Of a stretch of 30,858 nucleotides of DNA, positions 23,102-30,858 are shown piece by piece. Under the pieces are notes generated by a model, which saw only the letters and a program-made list of their open reading frames with translations, did no database searches and was not told the origin of the DNA. Origin of the DNA: Hepatocystis sp. ex Piliocolobus tephrosceles. Its lineage: Eukaryota; Apicomplexa; Aconoidasida; Haemosporida; Plasmodiidae. The DNA is taken from NCBI GenBank assembly GCA_902459845.2, contig CABPSV020000001.1, forward strand, positions 1 through 30,858, written 5' to 3'. The position numbers and the translations under genes are program-made. Positions within the stretch are counted from its first letter, which is position 1. Every line of letters begins with the position of its first letter.

Positions 23102-23582
23102 AACATCTAGCTATGATGCTTAATTGTGATATGTATTAACTTTTGCTTATATATATGAGTTAAAATCCTTTTTATTTCTTTTTTTTTAAAACTTACATGT
23201 TATCTTAAGAAAACAGAATGTACGTTTAATAGCCCATTTTTTTTTTTTTTTTTTTGTTTGTTATTGGAGTAAATTTAACATGTTTAAAAGACCCAAGCAA
23301 TAAATTAGAATGAATAAATAAAACTAGTAAAAAATAAAAAAAAAAAAAATTGAAGACAATCGAAACGAAGCCTTTTTTAATTCTTGCATTATTTATGATT
23401 CTATACAGTTTTTGCAAGTTTACAAATAAAGTTTTTGGAATTATATAAGAACATATGTATAATATATGTAAATATAAATATTTACAAATTCGAGCCAGTG
23501 CACAAAATAAATAAATAAATAAGTAAATAAATAAATAAATAAATATATATATATATATATATATATTTGTGTGTGCATGTGC

Positions 23583-23588
23583 ACGCGT
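23583..23588. promoter_or_regulatory. ACGCGT palindrome inside GTGCACGCGT
   Basis: The ACGCGT palindrome overlaps a GTGCAC motif, in a small GC-richer island between two (TA)n tracts, 126 bases upstream of the GINS start codon. ACGCGT is the MluI cell-cycle box of yeast replication genes, and GTGCA is bound by at least one ApiAP2 factor. Functional use here is only a suggestion. Confidence 0.3.
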
Positions 23589-23650
23589 CTATATTGTATT
23601 TTTTCTTTTTTCCTCTTTTTTGTGCATATATTATATATTGTTGATTTAAT

Positions 23651-23705
<55 letters not shown>

Positions 23706-23713
23706 GTATAAAA

Positions 23714-24337
23714 ATGAATAAATATATGTTAAAAGAGAAAAAATTAAATAATAACACAGTACAATTTCAAGAAATAATAGAAGGATTAAACAAGCCATTT
23801 AGCTTTACTGATTTAGTAGAGATACCGTGTGTAGCATTAGTAGATATATATGGGTTGTCACTATTAAATAAGGAAGCTTACTTGCAATACCAAAAAGGTA
23901 TAGGAGAAGATAAATTGAATGTGAATGACGAAATAAAGCTGACATTATTTTTTGCAATGAAATTATATAAAAGAAATATTATAAAAATAAAATTTCCACC
24001 ATATTATGATATTATTGAAACTTTAAATTTTGATCCTCTATCAGTTACTGTTGGACTATTTAATCAATTTTATTTTGAAACTGCATATGAATTATGTAAT
24101 GTGTTACCTACTAGTGTATGGCCATCTGCAAATTTTTATGAAATATTAAGGAAAGCAGAAAAAACTAGAATAGATTACTTAATAAATAATAAAACAAATA
24201 TAAATTCGTATTTTTTGGAGGGACTTACAAACAAAGAAAGAAAAATACACAAGTATTTTTTTGAGGGAACTACAAAGGAAAGGGAAAAATTGAATAAAGA
24301 AACGATGTTACTTTATTTTTATGAAGTAGAAGACTAA
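23714..24337 (+). CDS. PSF3: GINS complex subunit Psf3 (probable)
   Basis: Single exon, 207 residues; human PSF3 has 216. GINS is the Sld5-Psf1-Psf2-Psf3 tetramer that joins Cdc45 and MCM2-7 as the replicative helicase. The order of features follows Psf3: an N-terminal strand block (PFSFTDLVEIPCVALVDIYGL, about 28-48), a charged insert, then a helical domain (about 69-91, NDEIKLTLFFAMKLYKRNI, like the LELPLWLAKGL helix of human), PPYYDIIETLNFDPLSVTV (about 95-113) like LPKIYQEGWRTVFSADPNVVDL, and LCNVLP...FYEILRKAEKTRIDYLIN (about 128-158). The start was placed at 23714 (AAAATGAATAAA); the frame remains open to the left only through a (TA)n microsatellite. Confidence in GINS is higher than in the exact subunit. 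It might correspond to a gene described in P. falciparum under another name. Confidence 0.72.
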   Translation: MNKYMLKEKKLNNNTVQFQEIIEGLNKPFSFTDLVEIPCVALVDIYGLSLLNKEAYLQYQKGIGEDKLNVNDEIKLTLFFAMKLYKRNIIKIKFPPYYDIIETLNFDPLSVTVGLFNQFYFETAYELCNVLPTSVWPSANFYEILRKAEKTRIDYLINNKTNINSYFLEGLTNKERKIHKYFFEGTTKEREKLNKETMLLYFYEVED

Positions 24338-24356
24338 TCAACCAAGAAGTAACATA

Positions 24357-24396
<40 letters not shown>

Positions 24397-25852
24397 TTTC
24401 GCAAATTGTTATATTTGTATATTAAATTATTTAATTTTTTTTGATTTATTAGTTAATGTGTGTTAGTTTTTTAAATAATATTACTATCAATTATTAAAAA
24501 AAAAAAAAAAAAAAAAAAAAGGCTTTGATGTTTGAACATCTCACCAAAATAAATAAAATCAAGATTATTTTTACAAATATATAAATATTCACATTTTATC
24601 TTTACTATTTTATTAAATAAATTACAATTTTTTTTTATTTACACATTTTTCATATTTTAATATTATATATATATATATATATATTTTTTTTTTTTTTCCT
24701 ATAATACTATGTTTTGTATTTAAAGAGCCGCTTTTTATTTTTTTTTATTATCATCAGATTTTTTCGTCTTTTAAGCTATGCTTATTTAGATATTTTATTT
24801 TATTATGTATATATTTTTTTTACTTTATAATATTACACATAAATGAAGTTTATGTGTGTTAAACTTGCGTCTTTAGTTAACCATACAGTTAATTGTTTAG
24901 TTGTTTATGTAAACACTTAATTAGTTGTTTAGTTGTTTAATTATATTCATTTGTTTGAATAGTCTTTATTTTTTTTTTAAGTAAAATGTAAAATAATTTA
25001 TAGATAAAGCAAATCATAAAACAAGAACAAAAATAATTTTCAACTTATACGATTTGACTTAGTAAAACATATACTTAAAAGTAATAGTTATAATAAATAA
25101 ATTTATATGCATATATATATTTCAACTTTATATTATGCAACTTTATCTACGAAACAAATTTGCTCGATAATATATAATATGAATATTTTTAATTAAATTT
25201 ACAAAATTATTTTTTTTTTTTTTTTTTAACAATTTTCAATTAAATTCAACTTTTTAATTACATGTCTTAATTAAAACGACAAAGAAAACATAGTAGTAAA
25301 AAAAAGAAAAAATTACTTTTACACAAGTGGTTTAAAAACATGAAATAAAAAAACAAATTTTAATTTGCGTTAAATTTAAATGAACAATAACAATTCTTTA
25401 ATAAAATTATTAATTGAAATAAAATGATGAATTATGTTTATGATAATTATAAAGATTATAAAAATTAAAAATTTTGTAAAAAACACACATATATATATAT
25501 ATATATGTATATGTATATGTATAGAAAGTAAAATGATGTTATGAATTAACAATAATGACTTATTACTAAAAAAAAAAAAAAAATTTCTTCATTAGTATTG
25601 AATAATGTTATTCACTTTAGATTTTTTATGTACAAAAATATATATTTATAAGGAAACAAAAAATAGGAATATTACAAAAACCATTCACAAATCATTAACT
25701 TAAAAAAAAAAAAAAATATATATAATATAATATAAATTATTATAAATTTTTATATTTTAATTTTTTTTCTTTTATTTATATAATCGGTTTTTATATGTAT
25801 TCCTCTTTGCTCTTCTTTGATATTATTTTTGTCTATTTTTCTAATATTTCTT

Positions 25853-25930
25853 AATTTTTACACATTTTTATAATTCTTAATAATTTTTACATATTTTTAT
25901 AATTCTTAATAATTTTTACATATTTTTTTT
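25853..25930 (+). repeat. 28-base AT repeat
   Basis: Nearly three imperfect copies of TAATTTTTACATATTTTTAT plus AATTCT. It lies just past the transporter 3' end and may be part of its 3' UTR. Confidence 0.7.
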
Positions 25931-25963
25931 ATAGTGCTTACAATTTTTTCTCTCTTTTTTTTT

Positions 25964-26020
25964 TACTCTATTTTTTTTACTCTATTTTTTTTACTCTATT
26001 TTTTTTACTCTATTTTTTTT
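25964..26020 (+). repeat. 14-bp repeat TACTCTATTTTTTT, four copies
   Basis: TACTCTA recurs at 25964, 25978, 25992 and 26006, each followed by a T run. It ends 8 bases before the transporter stop codon side, so on the transcript strand it is a TAGAGTA/A-run repeat directly after the stop. Confidence 0.9.
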
Positions 26021-26027
26021 AAAACGC

Positions 26028-27467
26028 TCACTTAAATTTCTTCTTTTCAGTAAACTTCAAATAGACACAAAGTAATAAAGTGATAAAACCAAGTACGGTC
26101 AAACCACAAACCACTTGCAGATAATTTCCCTTACCTTCTGAACCAAAAACTTCATTCGTTAAATAAGTCAAAAAGAAATTTAAAAATAAAAATGGTGCGC
26201 TAATAGTAAAGATTGCCCCACATAATGCTCCAAAATTCTTTTTCGGAAAAAATTCATCGACGTAACAGTAAAAACAGGAAAAAGCAAAAGAAAAATATCC
26301 AATGTTTAAAACAATTGCTGTTAGTTTTAAAAAAGGGCTATCAAATAATATACATATATATGCTAAAAATATAAGTACATTATTTATTAATATACTATAT
26401 ACGGACCCTATTTTTCCTGCTAAGTAACCAAAAAATGGGGTAGGGATAAACGATAACACAGTAGATATCGAAAAGATGTTATTATAATCATATGTATCCG
26501 ATTTAAAAAATAGTGAAGCACTTTTTCCAAAATATTCAAATCTAATCATACTAGAACAACAGATCAATATAGTTATTATATAATCACATCTTTGTGGATG
26601 ATTCCATAATGAAACCAGTTTATTAAGTAAACCTGTTTTTTCTTCGTCGACATTTTTATTAATTTTATTAGTTTCTAACATGTCCATTTCATTTTCTATA
26701 TTTATTTTACTTTTTCTTTTACTAATAGATGAACCTTTGTCACTATTATTTATTTGTTTCTCTTTACCTGGTACAATAAAAATACCAACTGCAATGGAAA
26801 ACGTCATACATACTAATAAATAAACAATACATAAAATATAAAAATCGTCTGGTCCAAAATTAAAAGTATTAAAAAATCCTATTTGGAATAATAATCCAAT
26901 TCCAAAACCAGTTGACCTTAACGCTCCTAATATACCAAAAATTAAAGACTCTTGTGAAGGGAAATATTTTGATACTTTTAAAAGTGGAAGAAATGATAAA
27001 TCTGCTGATAAACCAATTAAGAAAAAAAAAACATACCATATAAATGAACTTTTTATAAATATTAAGCATAAAAAAGCTAAAATTACTACACTTTGGCCAC
27101 ATAAAAATGATAGTTTTTCTCCAAATTTATCTAGTGCATATCCATTAAAAAATGATAAAAAAAAATGAATAAAGAATGCTACTGTTTGTAAATTATCAAT
27201 TCTCGTATCTCTAATTGCACATGACGGAAATTCCACCTTTCCAATTATAGTTTTTTTCGCATTAGCACCATTACACACTTCTGAAAAGGCTCCTGTTTTG
27301 TATACAACTGGTTTCCAAGCATTAAATCCCCCATGTATCAAAGTACTAAGCGAAGCAACTAATCCATATAATATAACTATTACCCATCTGTTCAATACTG
27401 GTTGTTTCACAGAGGTTATATTATCTTCACCATTATAAATGTCTTTTTGTACACTCGCATTCGACAT
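26028..27467 (-). CDS. Major-facilitator transporter, ApiAT / SLC43-like amino-acid transporter
   Basis: Single exon, 479 residues from MSNASVQKD at 27467. About twelve membrane segments are visible in two halves joined by a hydrophilic, K/N/S-rich loop (about 234-295). After the first segment (WVIVILYGLVASLSTLIHGGF, about 28-48) comes an extracellular loop with two cysteines (VCNG, SCAIRD), and then the MFS signature GYALDKFGEKL (about 109-119) between segments 2 and 3; a weaker echo GYLAGKIGS lies at about 347-355. This layout matches the apicomplexan amino-acid transporter (ApiAT) family, which is related to SLC43/LAT3. The substrate cannot be read from sequence; family members move arginine or other cationic or neutral amino acids at the plasma membrane. 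The frame runs open to 27566 through a poly-T tract (poly-Lys); that extension looks like 5' UTR and the residue-34 methionine is preferred. Confidence 0.83.
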   Translation of the reverse strand: MSNASVQKDIYNGEDNITSVKQPVLNRWVIVILYGLVASLSTLIHGGFNAWKPVVYKTGAFSEVCNGANAKKTIIGKVEFPSCAIRDTRIDNLQTVAFFIHFFLSFFNGYALDKFGEKLSFLCGQSVVILAFLCLIFIKSSFIWYVFFFLIGLSADLSFLPLLKVSKYFPSQESLIFGILGALRSTGFGIGLLFQIGFFNTFNFGPDDFYILCIVYLLVCMTFSIAVGIFIVPGKEKQINNSDKGSSISKRKSKINIENEMDMLETNKINKNVDEEKTGLLNKLVSLWNHPQRCDYIITILICCSSMIRFEYFGKSASLFFKSDTYDYNNIFSISTVLSFIPTPFFGYLAGKIGSVYSILINNVLIFLAYICILFDSPFLKLTAIVLNIGYFSFAFSCFYCYVDEFFPKKNFGALCGAIFTISAPFLFLNFFLTYLTNEVFGSEGKGNYLQVVCGLTVLGFITLLLCVYLKFTEKKKFK

Positions 27468-29281
27468 TTTTACTAAGCCTCTAATGTAAAAATCAGGTAT
27501 ATATGCTATATACGTATGTTTGATTGTATTTACTGTTTTTTTTTTTTTTTTTTTTTTTTTTTTCAATTAAGTATGATTAAAAAAATAAATAAATGAAAAG
27601 AGTATATATATATATATATATATTTAAATGGATGGATCTACCATCATATACTTGTATAAAAAAAAATAATTATGTATAAGCAAAGATGTATATATATATT
27701 ATTGTACTGAATTAATCAAGTTATACGACGCATTTTTTTTTTTTTTTTTTCAAAATTCGAAAAAAAAAAAAAAAAAATAAAAATAAATAAATTTTAATTA
27801 TATATATACAATATAATATAAAATGTAATAGAAAACAAACATAACAATTTGTAATATATTAAGAATTTAAAAATATATATATATATATATATATATGTGA
27901 ACAAAAAAATTAATAATCACAATAAATATATAAAAGTAAAAAAAAAAAAAAAAAAATTGTATTTTATTGAAAACTTGGAAAGAAAAGTGGTTAAGCGTAA
28001 AATCAATATTTATTTTTATACATAAACTTAAAAAAAAATGTAAAATTTTTTTTTTTTTTTAATTTAGCAACATTATGAAAAGACATAGCAACTATTTAAT
28101 GCGAAAAATAACATGTAATAAATGATAAATTCTCATTTAATCGTAATTAATTTAGTATTCCTATGTATGCGATTATGTTGGCGTATAAACTAAAAGAATG
28201 CTTTGTTTTTTTCTTAATTGGTTTTATGAAGCATTCTATCAAACGTTTTTAAGCATTATTTAAAAAAAAAAAAAAAAAATTAACTTTTTTTTTTTTTTAT
28301 CTTAAAAAAAAGCAAATATCTTTTATAAAAATATTATTATCATAGTGTTTATATTTTTCTTTTTAAAATAAAAATGACTAAATTTATTTTACATAAGCAT
28401 TTTGTTTATTTTTTTTTTTAATTTTGATTTTATCTCATTTGTACTTTGAATAAATTTTTTATATACTTTGAACATACGTTGTACTTACTTTTAATATACT
28501 TTTTTACATATTTTTAATGTACTTTTTATATTTTTTTTTGTTTTTTATATATAAAATTTTATTTATAATTATGAGTAATAATCAAAAAATATATATATAA
28601 TCTTTAATTAATTAAATAATATCGATTTTATTTTTTTTTTAAACAAATAAAAAAAAAGGTTCATAAAAAAAGTTCATACAAAAAATAAAATATTCAAAAC
28701 AGATATTAAGTTTTAGCAGAAAACATAGATGTGCACACATATATATGTAGGTGCATATATACTTCAATAAAAAAAAAAAATATATATATATATAATAACA
28801 GTTTTATATATATATATATATATATAATAACAGTTTGGTATATATAATAACAGTTTTATATATATATAATAACAGTTTTATATATATATAATAACAGTTT
28901 TATATATATATAATAACAGTTTTATATATATATATATATATATAATAACAGTTTGGTATAAAAATTTAAAATTGTTACACTCTGAGCAACAATAATGTAT
29001 TATTACAAAGGCTTTGTTCTAATTATCAATAGTAAAATTAATCTATATTTGAACACTTCAATGAGAATAATGTAAAAGTTGTAATTAGCTCAATTTCATA
29101 TGCAAGAAAAAAAAAAAAAAATGTAAAAGGGTTAACACTTATTATTTTTATGTACTTTTTTTTTTTGGTTGATTCGTTTATTCTTATTCCATTTGTTAGA
29201 AGTCTTGATTCATTATTTTTTATTTTTTTTTAATAATATTATATGTCAATATATATTCTAATGAGTTTATAGTTTTTTTTA
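27468..29281. promoter_or_regulatory. Spacer upstream of the transporter
   Basis: 1.8 kb between the transporter start and the ELOF1 stop, both on the minus strand. It holds the transporter promoter, several poly-A/T runs, (TA)n tracts near 27603-27624 and 27873-27896, and the TAATAACAG array at 28793-28951. No open frame of note. Confidence 0.65.
28793..28960 (+). repeat. TAATAACAGTTT array within (TA)n
   Basis: TAATAACAG occurs at 28793, 28825, 28845, 28867, 28889, 28911 and 28943. Spacings are 32, 20, 22, 22, 22 and 32, the spaces being filled with TA repeats. The second and last copies share TTTGGTATA after the motif, so a longer unit of 45 or so bases (28798-28842, 28916-28960) appears twice. 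This looks like nested duplication. Confidence 0.92.
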
Positions 29282-29765
29282 CTACTCCATCTGTTCCATA
29301 GGAACAAGTTCTTCACTAAAAAAAGCTTCACTACGTTCTTTTTTATTCACGTCTAAACATTTATCAACCCATTCACTATAAAGATCTATACATTCATCCA
29401 GACTAGTAATGTGACTAGCGTACTTTACTCCACACTTCAAACAAGATAATTCTCCGACCCCTTTTGATTTATGTCTATAAATAGTTACAAAAGTAAAAAA
29501 AAAAAAAAATAAAAAAATGAGCTTCGTTCATATGTAATATACATATACATATATATATATATATATATAATAAAAAAATGGCAATTTGGTTAAGTGTAAA
29601 AAAAAAAAAAAAAAAGGAATTTAATGTGTTCGTTTTATTTTTTTATTCTTACAATTTAATATATATTGATTTTTTATAACTGCAAAAAGGACAGTTAAAC
29701 TGTTTATCAAGTTTTACAGGTTTTTTTTTCCTTGGCTTTACTTTTTTAACTTTGCTTCTTCCCAT
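29282..29765 (-). CDS. ELOF1: Transcription elongation factor ELOF1 (Elf1), two exons
   Basis: Exons 29653-29765 and 29282-29474 join in phase 2 to give 101 residues; human ELOF1 has 83. It binds elongating RNA polymerase II and, in other eukaryotes, takes part in transcription-coupled repair. The N-terminus MGRSKVKKVKPRKKKP is the conserved basic tail. The zinc site is C25-P-F-C28 and C49-L-K-C52, followed by ITSLDECIDLYSEWVDKCLDVNK (about 61-82), matching the human ITYLSEPVDVYSDWIDACE block. A C-terminal acidic extension of about 18 residues (ERSEAFFSEELVPMEQME) goes beyond the human end. Neither exon alone gives a long open frame on a six-frame view because the splice falls after residue 37. 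Confidence 0.95.
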
Positions 29766-29993
29766 TTTTCTCTTATATTATATTCAAGTTTTTTTATTAT
29801 TAGTTTATTTTTCTTTCATTTACTATATGTATAGCTTTCTGCAATGCCTCTTATTTTATTTCTATAATAAGCAACAAGGGAGCTTTGTAATTATATGTTT
29901 AATAGTATTCATAAAATTATAAGTATTAAACTAATACATAAAAAATAAGTAAAATATATATATATATATATATAGCAGTACTACGGATAAAAT

Positions 29994-30107
29994 GTTGAAC
30001 AACGGAAAAATAAGATTGCTAAAAGTAAAAATGATTTAGCAAATAATAAAAAAATTAAAAAATTAAAAAATGAAATAAGGAAAAGAAGAAAGCGTAAGAA
30101 ACAGTAA
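29994..30107 (+). other. Short basic open frame (37 codons)
   Basis: From 29994 to a TAA at 30107 the frame reads a lysine/asparagine/arginine-rich peptide (RKNKIAKSKND ... IRKRRKRKKQ). The composition resembles the C-terminal tail of a Plasmodium basic protein. There is a stop just upstream and no in-frame start or clear acceptor, so it cannot be made into a gene from this window. It may also be simple A/G-rich sequence. Confidence 0.15.
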
Positions 30108-30611
30108 AATAAAGTAAAAAAATAGTAAAAAACAGTAAAAAATAGTAAAAAAGAAAAAAAAGAAAAAGAAAAATAGAGAAAAAAAAAGGCAAAATAAAAT
30201 AGTTTAATCAAATTTAAAGTATGAATGTAAATTGTTTTAAAAAATATTATCGAATATGTAACTACTGTGGTAAAAAAAAATAAATATTAAAATCTATCAT
30301 CACGCAATAAATACTGCGCAGTCTACAACAAAAAAAAAAAAAAAAAATAAAAAAAAAAAAAAAAAAAAAAAAAAATAAAAAAAAAAAAAAAAGGAGATTA
30401 TTATAAGTTATAACATAATATACTATAGTATATATATATATATATATATATATACATAATACGTATAAACTATAACATGTTCTTTTTTTTTTCTTAACAT
30501 TTATGAAGGAATGAAGGAAATTATATTTGATTAAAAACAATTTAAATATACTCCATCTGCGAAAAGAAAAAAAAAAAAAAAAAAAAAAAAAAAAACATTT
30601 AGCTTTCACAG

Positions 30612-30715
30612 GTTTAAATAATAAAATAAATGATTTTCTCATAAACATAATAAAAAATGAACAATTCATCATATTCTTACACCCAAATGTAGATATATAT
30701 GTACTAACACATTAG
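30612..30715 (+). other. Possible terminal exon
   Basis: After a fair acceptor (CTTTCACAG) the frame reads 33 residues, GLNNKINDFL ... HPNVDIYVLTH, to a TAG at 30715. Composition is protein-like compared with the flanks. No matching upstream exon was found because the sequence before it is poly-A. Weak candidate only. Confidence 0.2.
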
Positions 30716-30858
30716 TATATACTCGAATATATTGGTATTATTTATACATGTTAAAAAAAAAAAAAAAAAAAAAAGTTTTACACATAAAAATCACACAATA
30801 ATCCCAATAATTAGCTTAAAAAGAGTTTGTGCAAAATTAGTAAAAGAGAAATGAAAAC

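Larger units (their letters stand above)
21328..23713. promoter_or_regulatory. Divergent intergenic region between BSD gene and GINS gene
   Basis: A 2.4-kb region that should carry both promoters. Contents: a 40-T run at 21377-21416, 50 bases upstream of the BSD start codon; a CAAATGAATGAATAG direct repeat near 21868-21898; a CTAACAT/ATAACAT array at 22289-22392; an A27 run followed 24 bases later by a T31 run (22518-22599); (TA)n at about 23061-23096, 23541-23566 and 23649-23702; and a GTGCACGCGT motif at 23579-23588. I see no supported gene within it. Confidence 0.65.
24338..26027. other. Convergent spacer between GINS and transporter genes
   Basis: Unusually long (1.7 kb) for a tail-to-tail spacer. 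It holds (TA)n at 24357-24379, an A run of about 26 at 24495-24520, TTAGTTGTTTA repeats near 24880-24950, a 28-base repeat near 25853-25930 and a 14-bp repeat at 25964-26020. No gene supported on either strand. Confidence 0.75.
29766..30858. other. Right-end region, no firm gene
   Basis: Upstream of ELOF1. It includes (TA)n tracts (29955-29974, 30430-30452), long A-rich stretches at 30329-30391 and 30566-30595, and two short frames listed separately. The ELOF1 promoter should be within the first few hundred bases. Confidence 0.6.

Noticed and set aside
23657..23713. N-terminal extension MYMYIYIYI of the GINS protein
   Set aside because: Translated (TA)n microsatellite; the methionine at 23714 has a better context and family length.
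27468..27566. Poly-lysine extension of the transporter
   Set aside because: Encoded by a poly-T run in the 5' region; transporter homologs begin shortly before the first membrane segment.
29981..30211. Minus-strand Phe/Leu-rich frame
   Set aside because: Complement of an A/G-rich stretch; no domain pattern.
30262..30672. Minus-strand 136-codon frame
   Set aside because: Mostly poly-F and YIYIYI from poly-A and (TA)n sequence.
1..30858. CRISPR arrays, insertion sequences, operons, tRNA or rRNA genes
   Set aside because: Searched by eye on both strands; the repeats seen are minisatellites and microsatellites, and no cloverleaf or rRNA-like block was recognised.

Overview
The window is nuclear DNA of a malaria parasite (Plasmodium). 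The evidence is the extreme A+T content, long poly(dA) and poly(dT) runs, (TA)n microsatellites in introns and spacers, short GT..AG introns, an asparagine-repeat tract inside a protein, and gene content that is eukaryotic and typical of the genus. The base composition looks more like the Laverania (falciparum) or avian lineages than the vivax group; I cannot fix the species. There is nothing prokaryotic here: no operons, CRISPR arrays or insertion sequences, and I saw no tRNA or rRNA.

Layout, left to right. (1) 203-3850, + strand: the TFIIH helicase XPB in three exons, followed by a 14-bp minisatellite. (2) 6071-6874, +: enhancer of rudimentary homolog (ERH), three exons. (3) 7158-13404, -: a 17-exon gene whose assembled 967-residue product is a WD40 axonemal dynein intermediate chain (DNAI3/WDR63/IC140 type). 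(4) 14066-15578, -: a four-exon, 230-residue protein of unknown function with one membrane segment. (5) 16672-18838, +: a small two-membrane-segment protein, present as two nearly identical copies on either side of a 10-N assembly gap; only the right copy has the last exon, so the left copy is probably a contig-overlap artefact. (6) 19336-21327, -: a BSD-domain protein with a poly-Asn tract. (7) 23714-24337, +: a GINS subunit, best match Psf3. (8) 26028-27467, -: a major-facilitator transporter of the ApiAT/SLC43-like type. (9) 29282-29765, -: transcription elongation factor ELOF1, two exons.

The genes are unrelated single-copy housekeeping or stage-specific genes, not a functional cluster. 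Loose themes are transcription and repair (XPB, ELOF1, possibly the BSD protein and ERH), DNA replication (Psf3), male-gamete motility (dynein intermediate chain) and amino-acid uptake (ApiAT-like). I worked out exon joins by hand from GT/AG sites, codon phase and recalled family alignments; every multi-exon model closes in frame.

The points most worth a second look are the duplicated block around the gap, a DEVQ box in place of DEVH in XPB, the two minisatellites around XPB, the TAATAACAG array at 28.8-28.95 kb, and the two short uncharacterised membrane proteins. I did not find convincing evidence of a wholly new multi-gene system.
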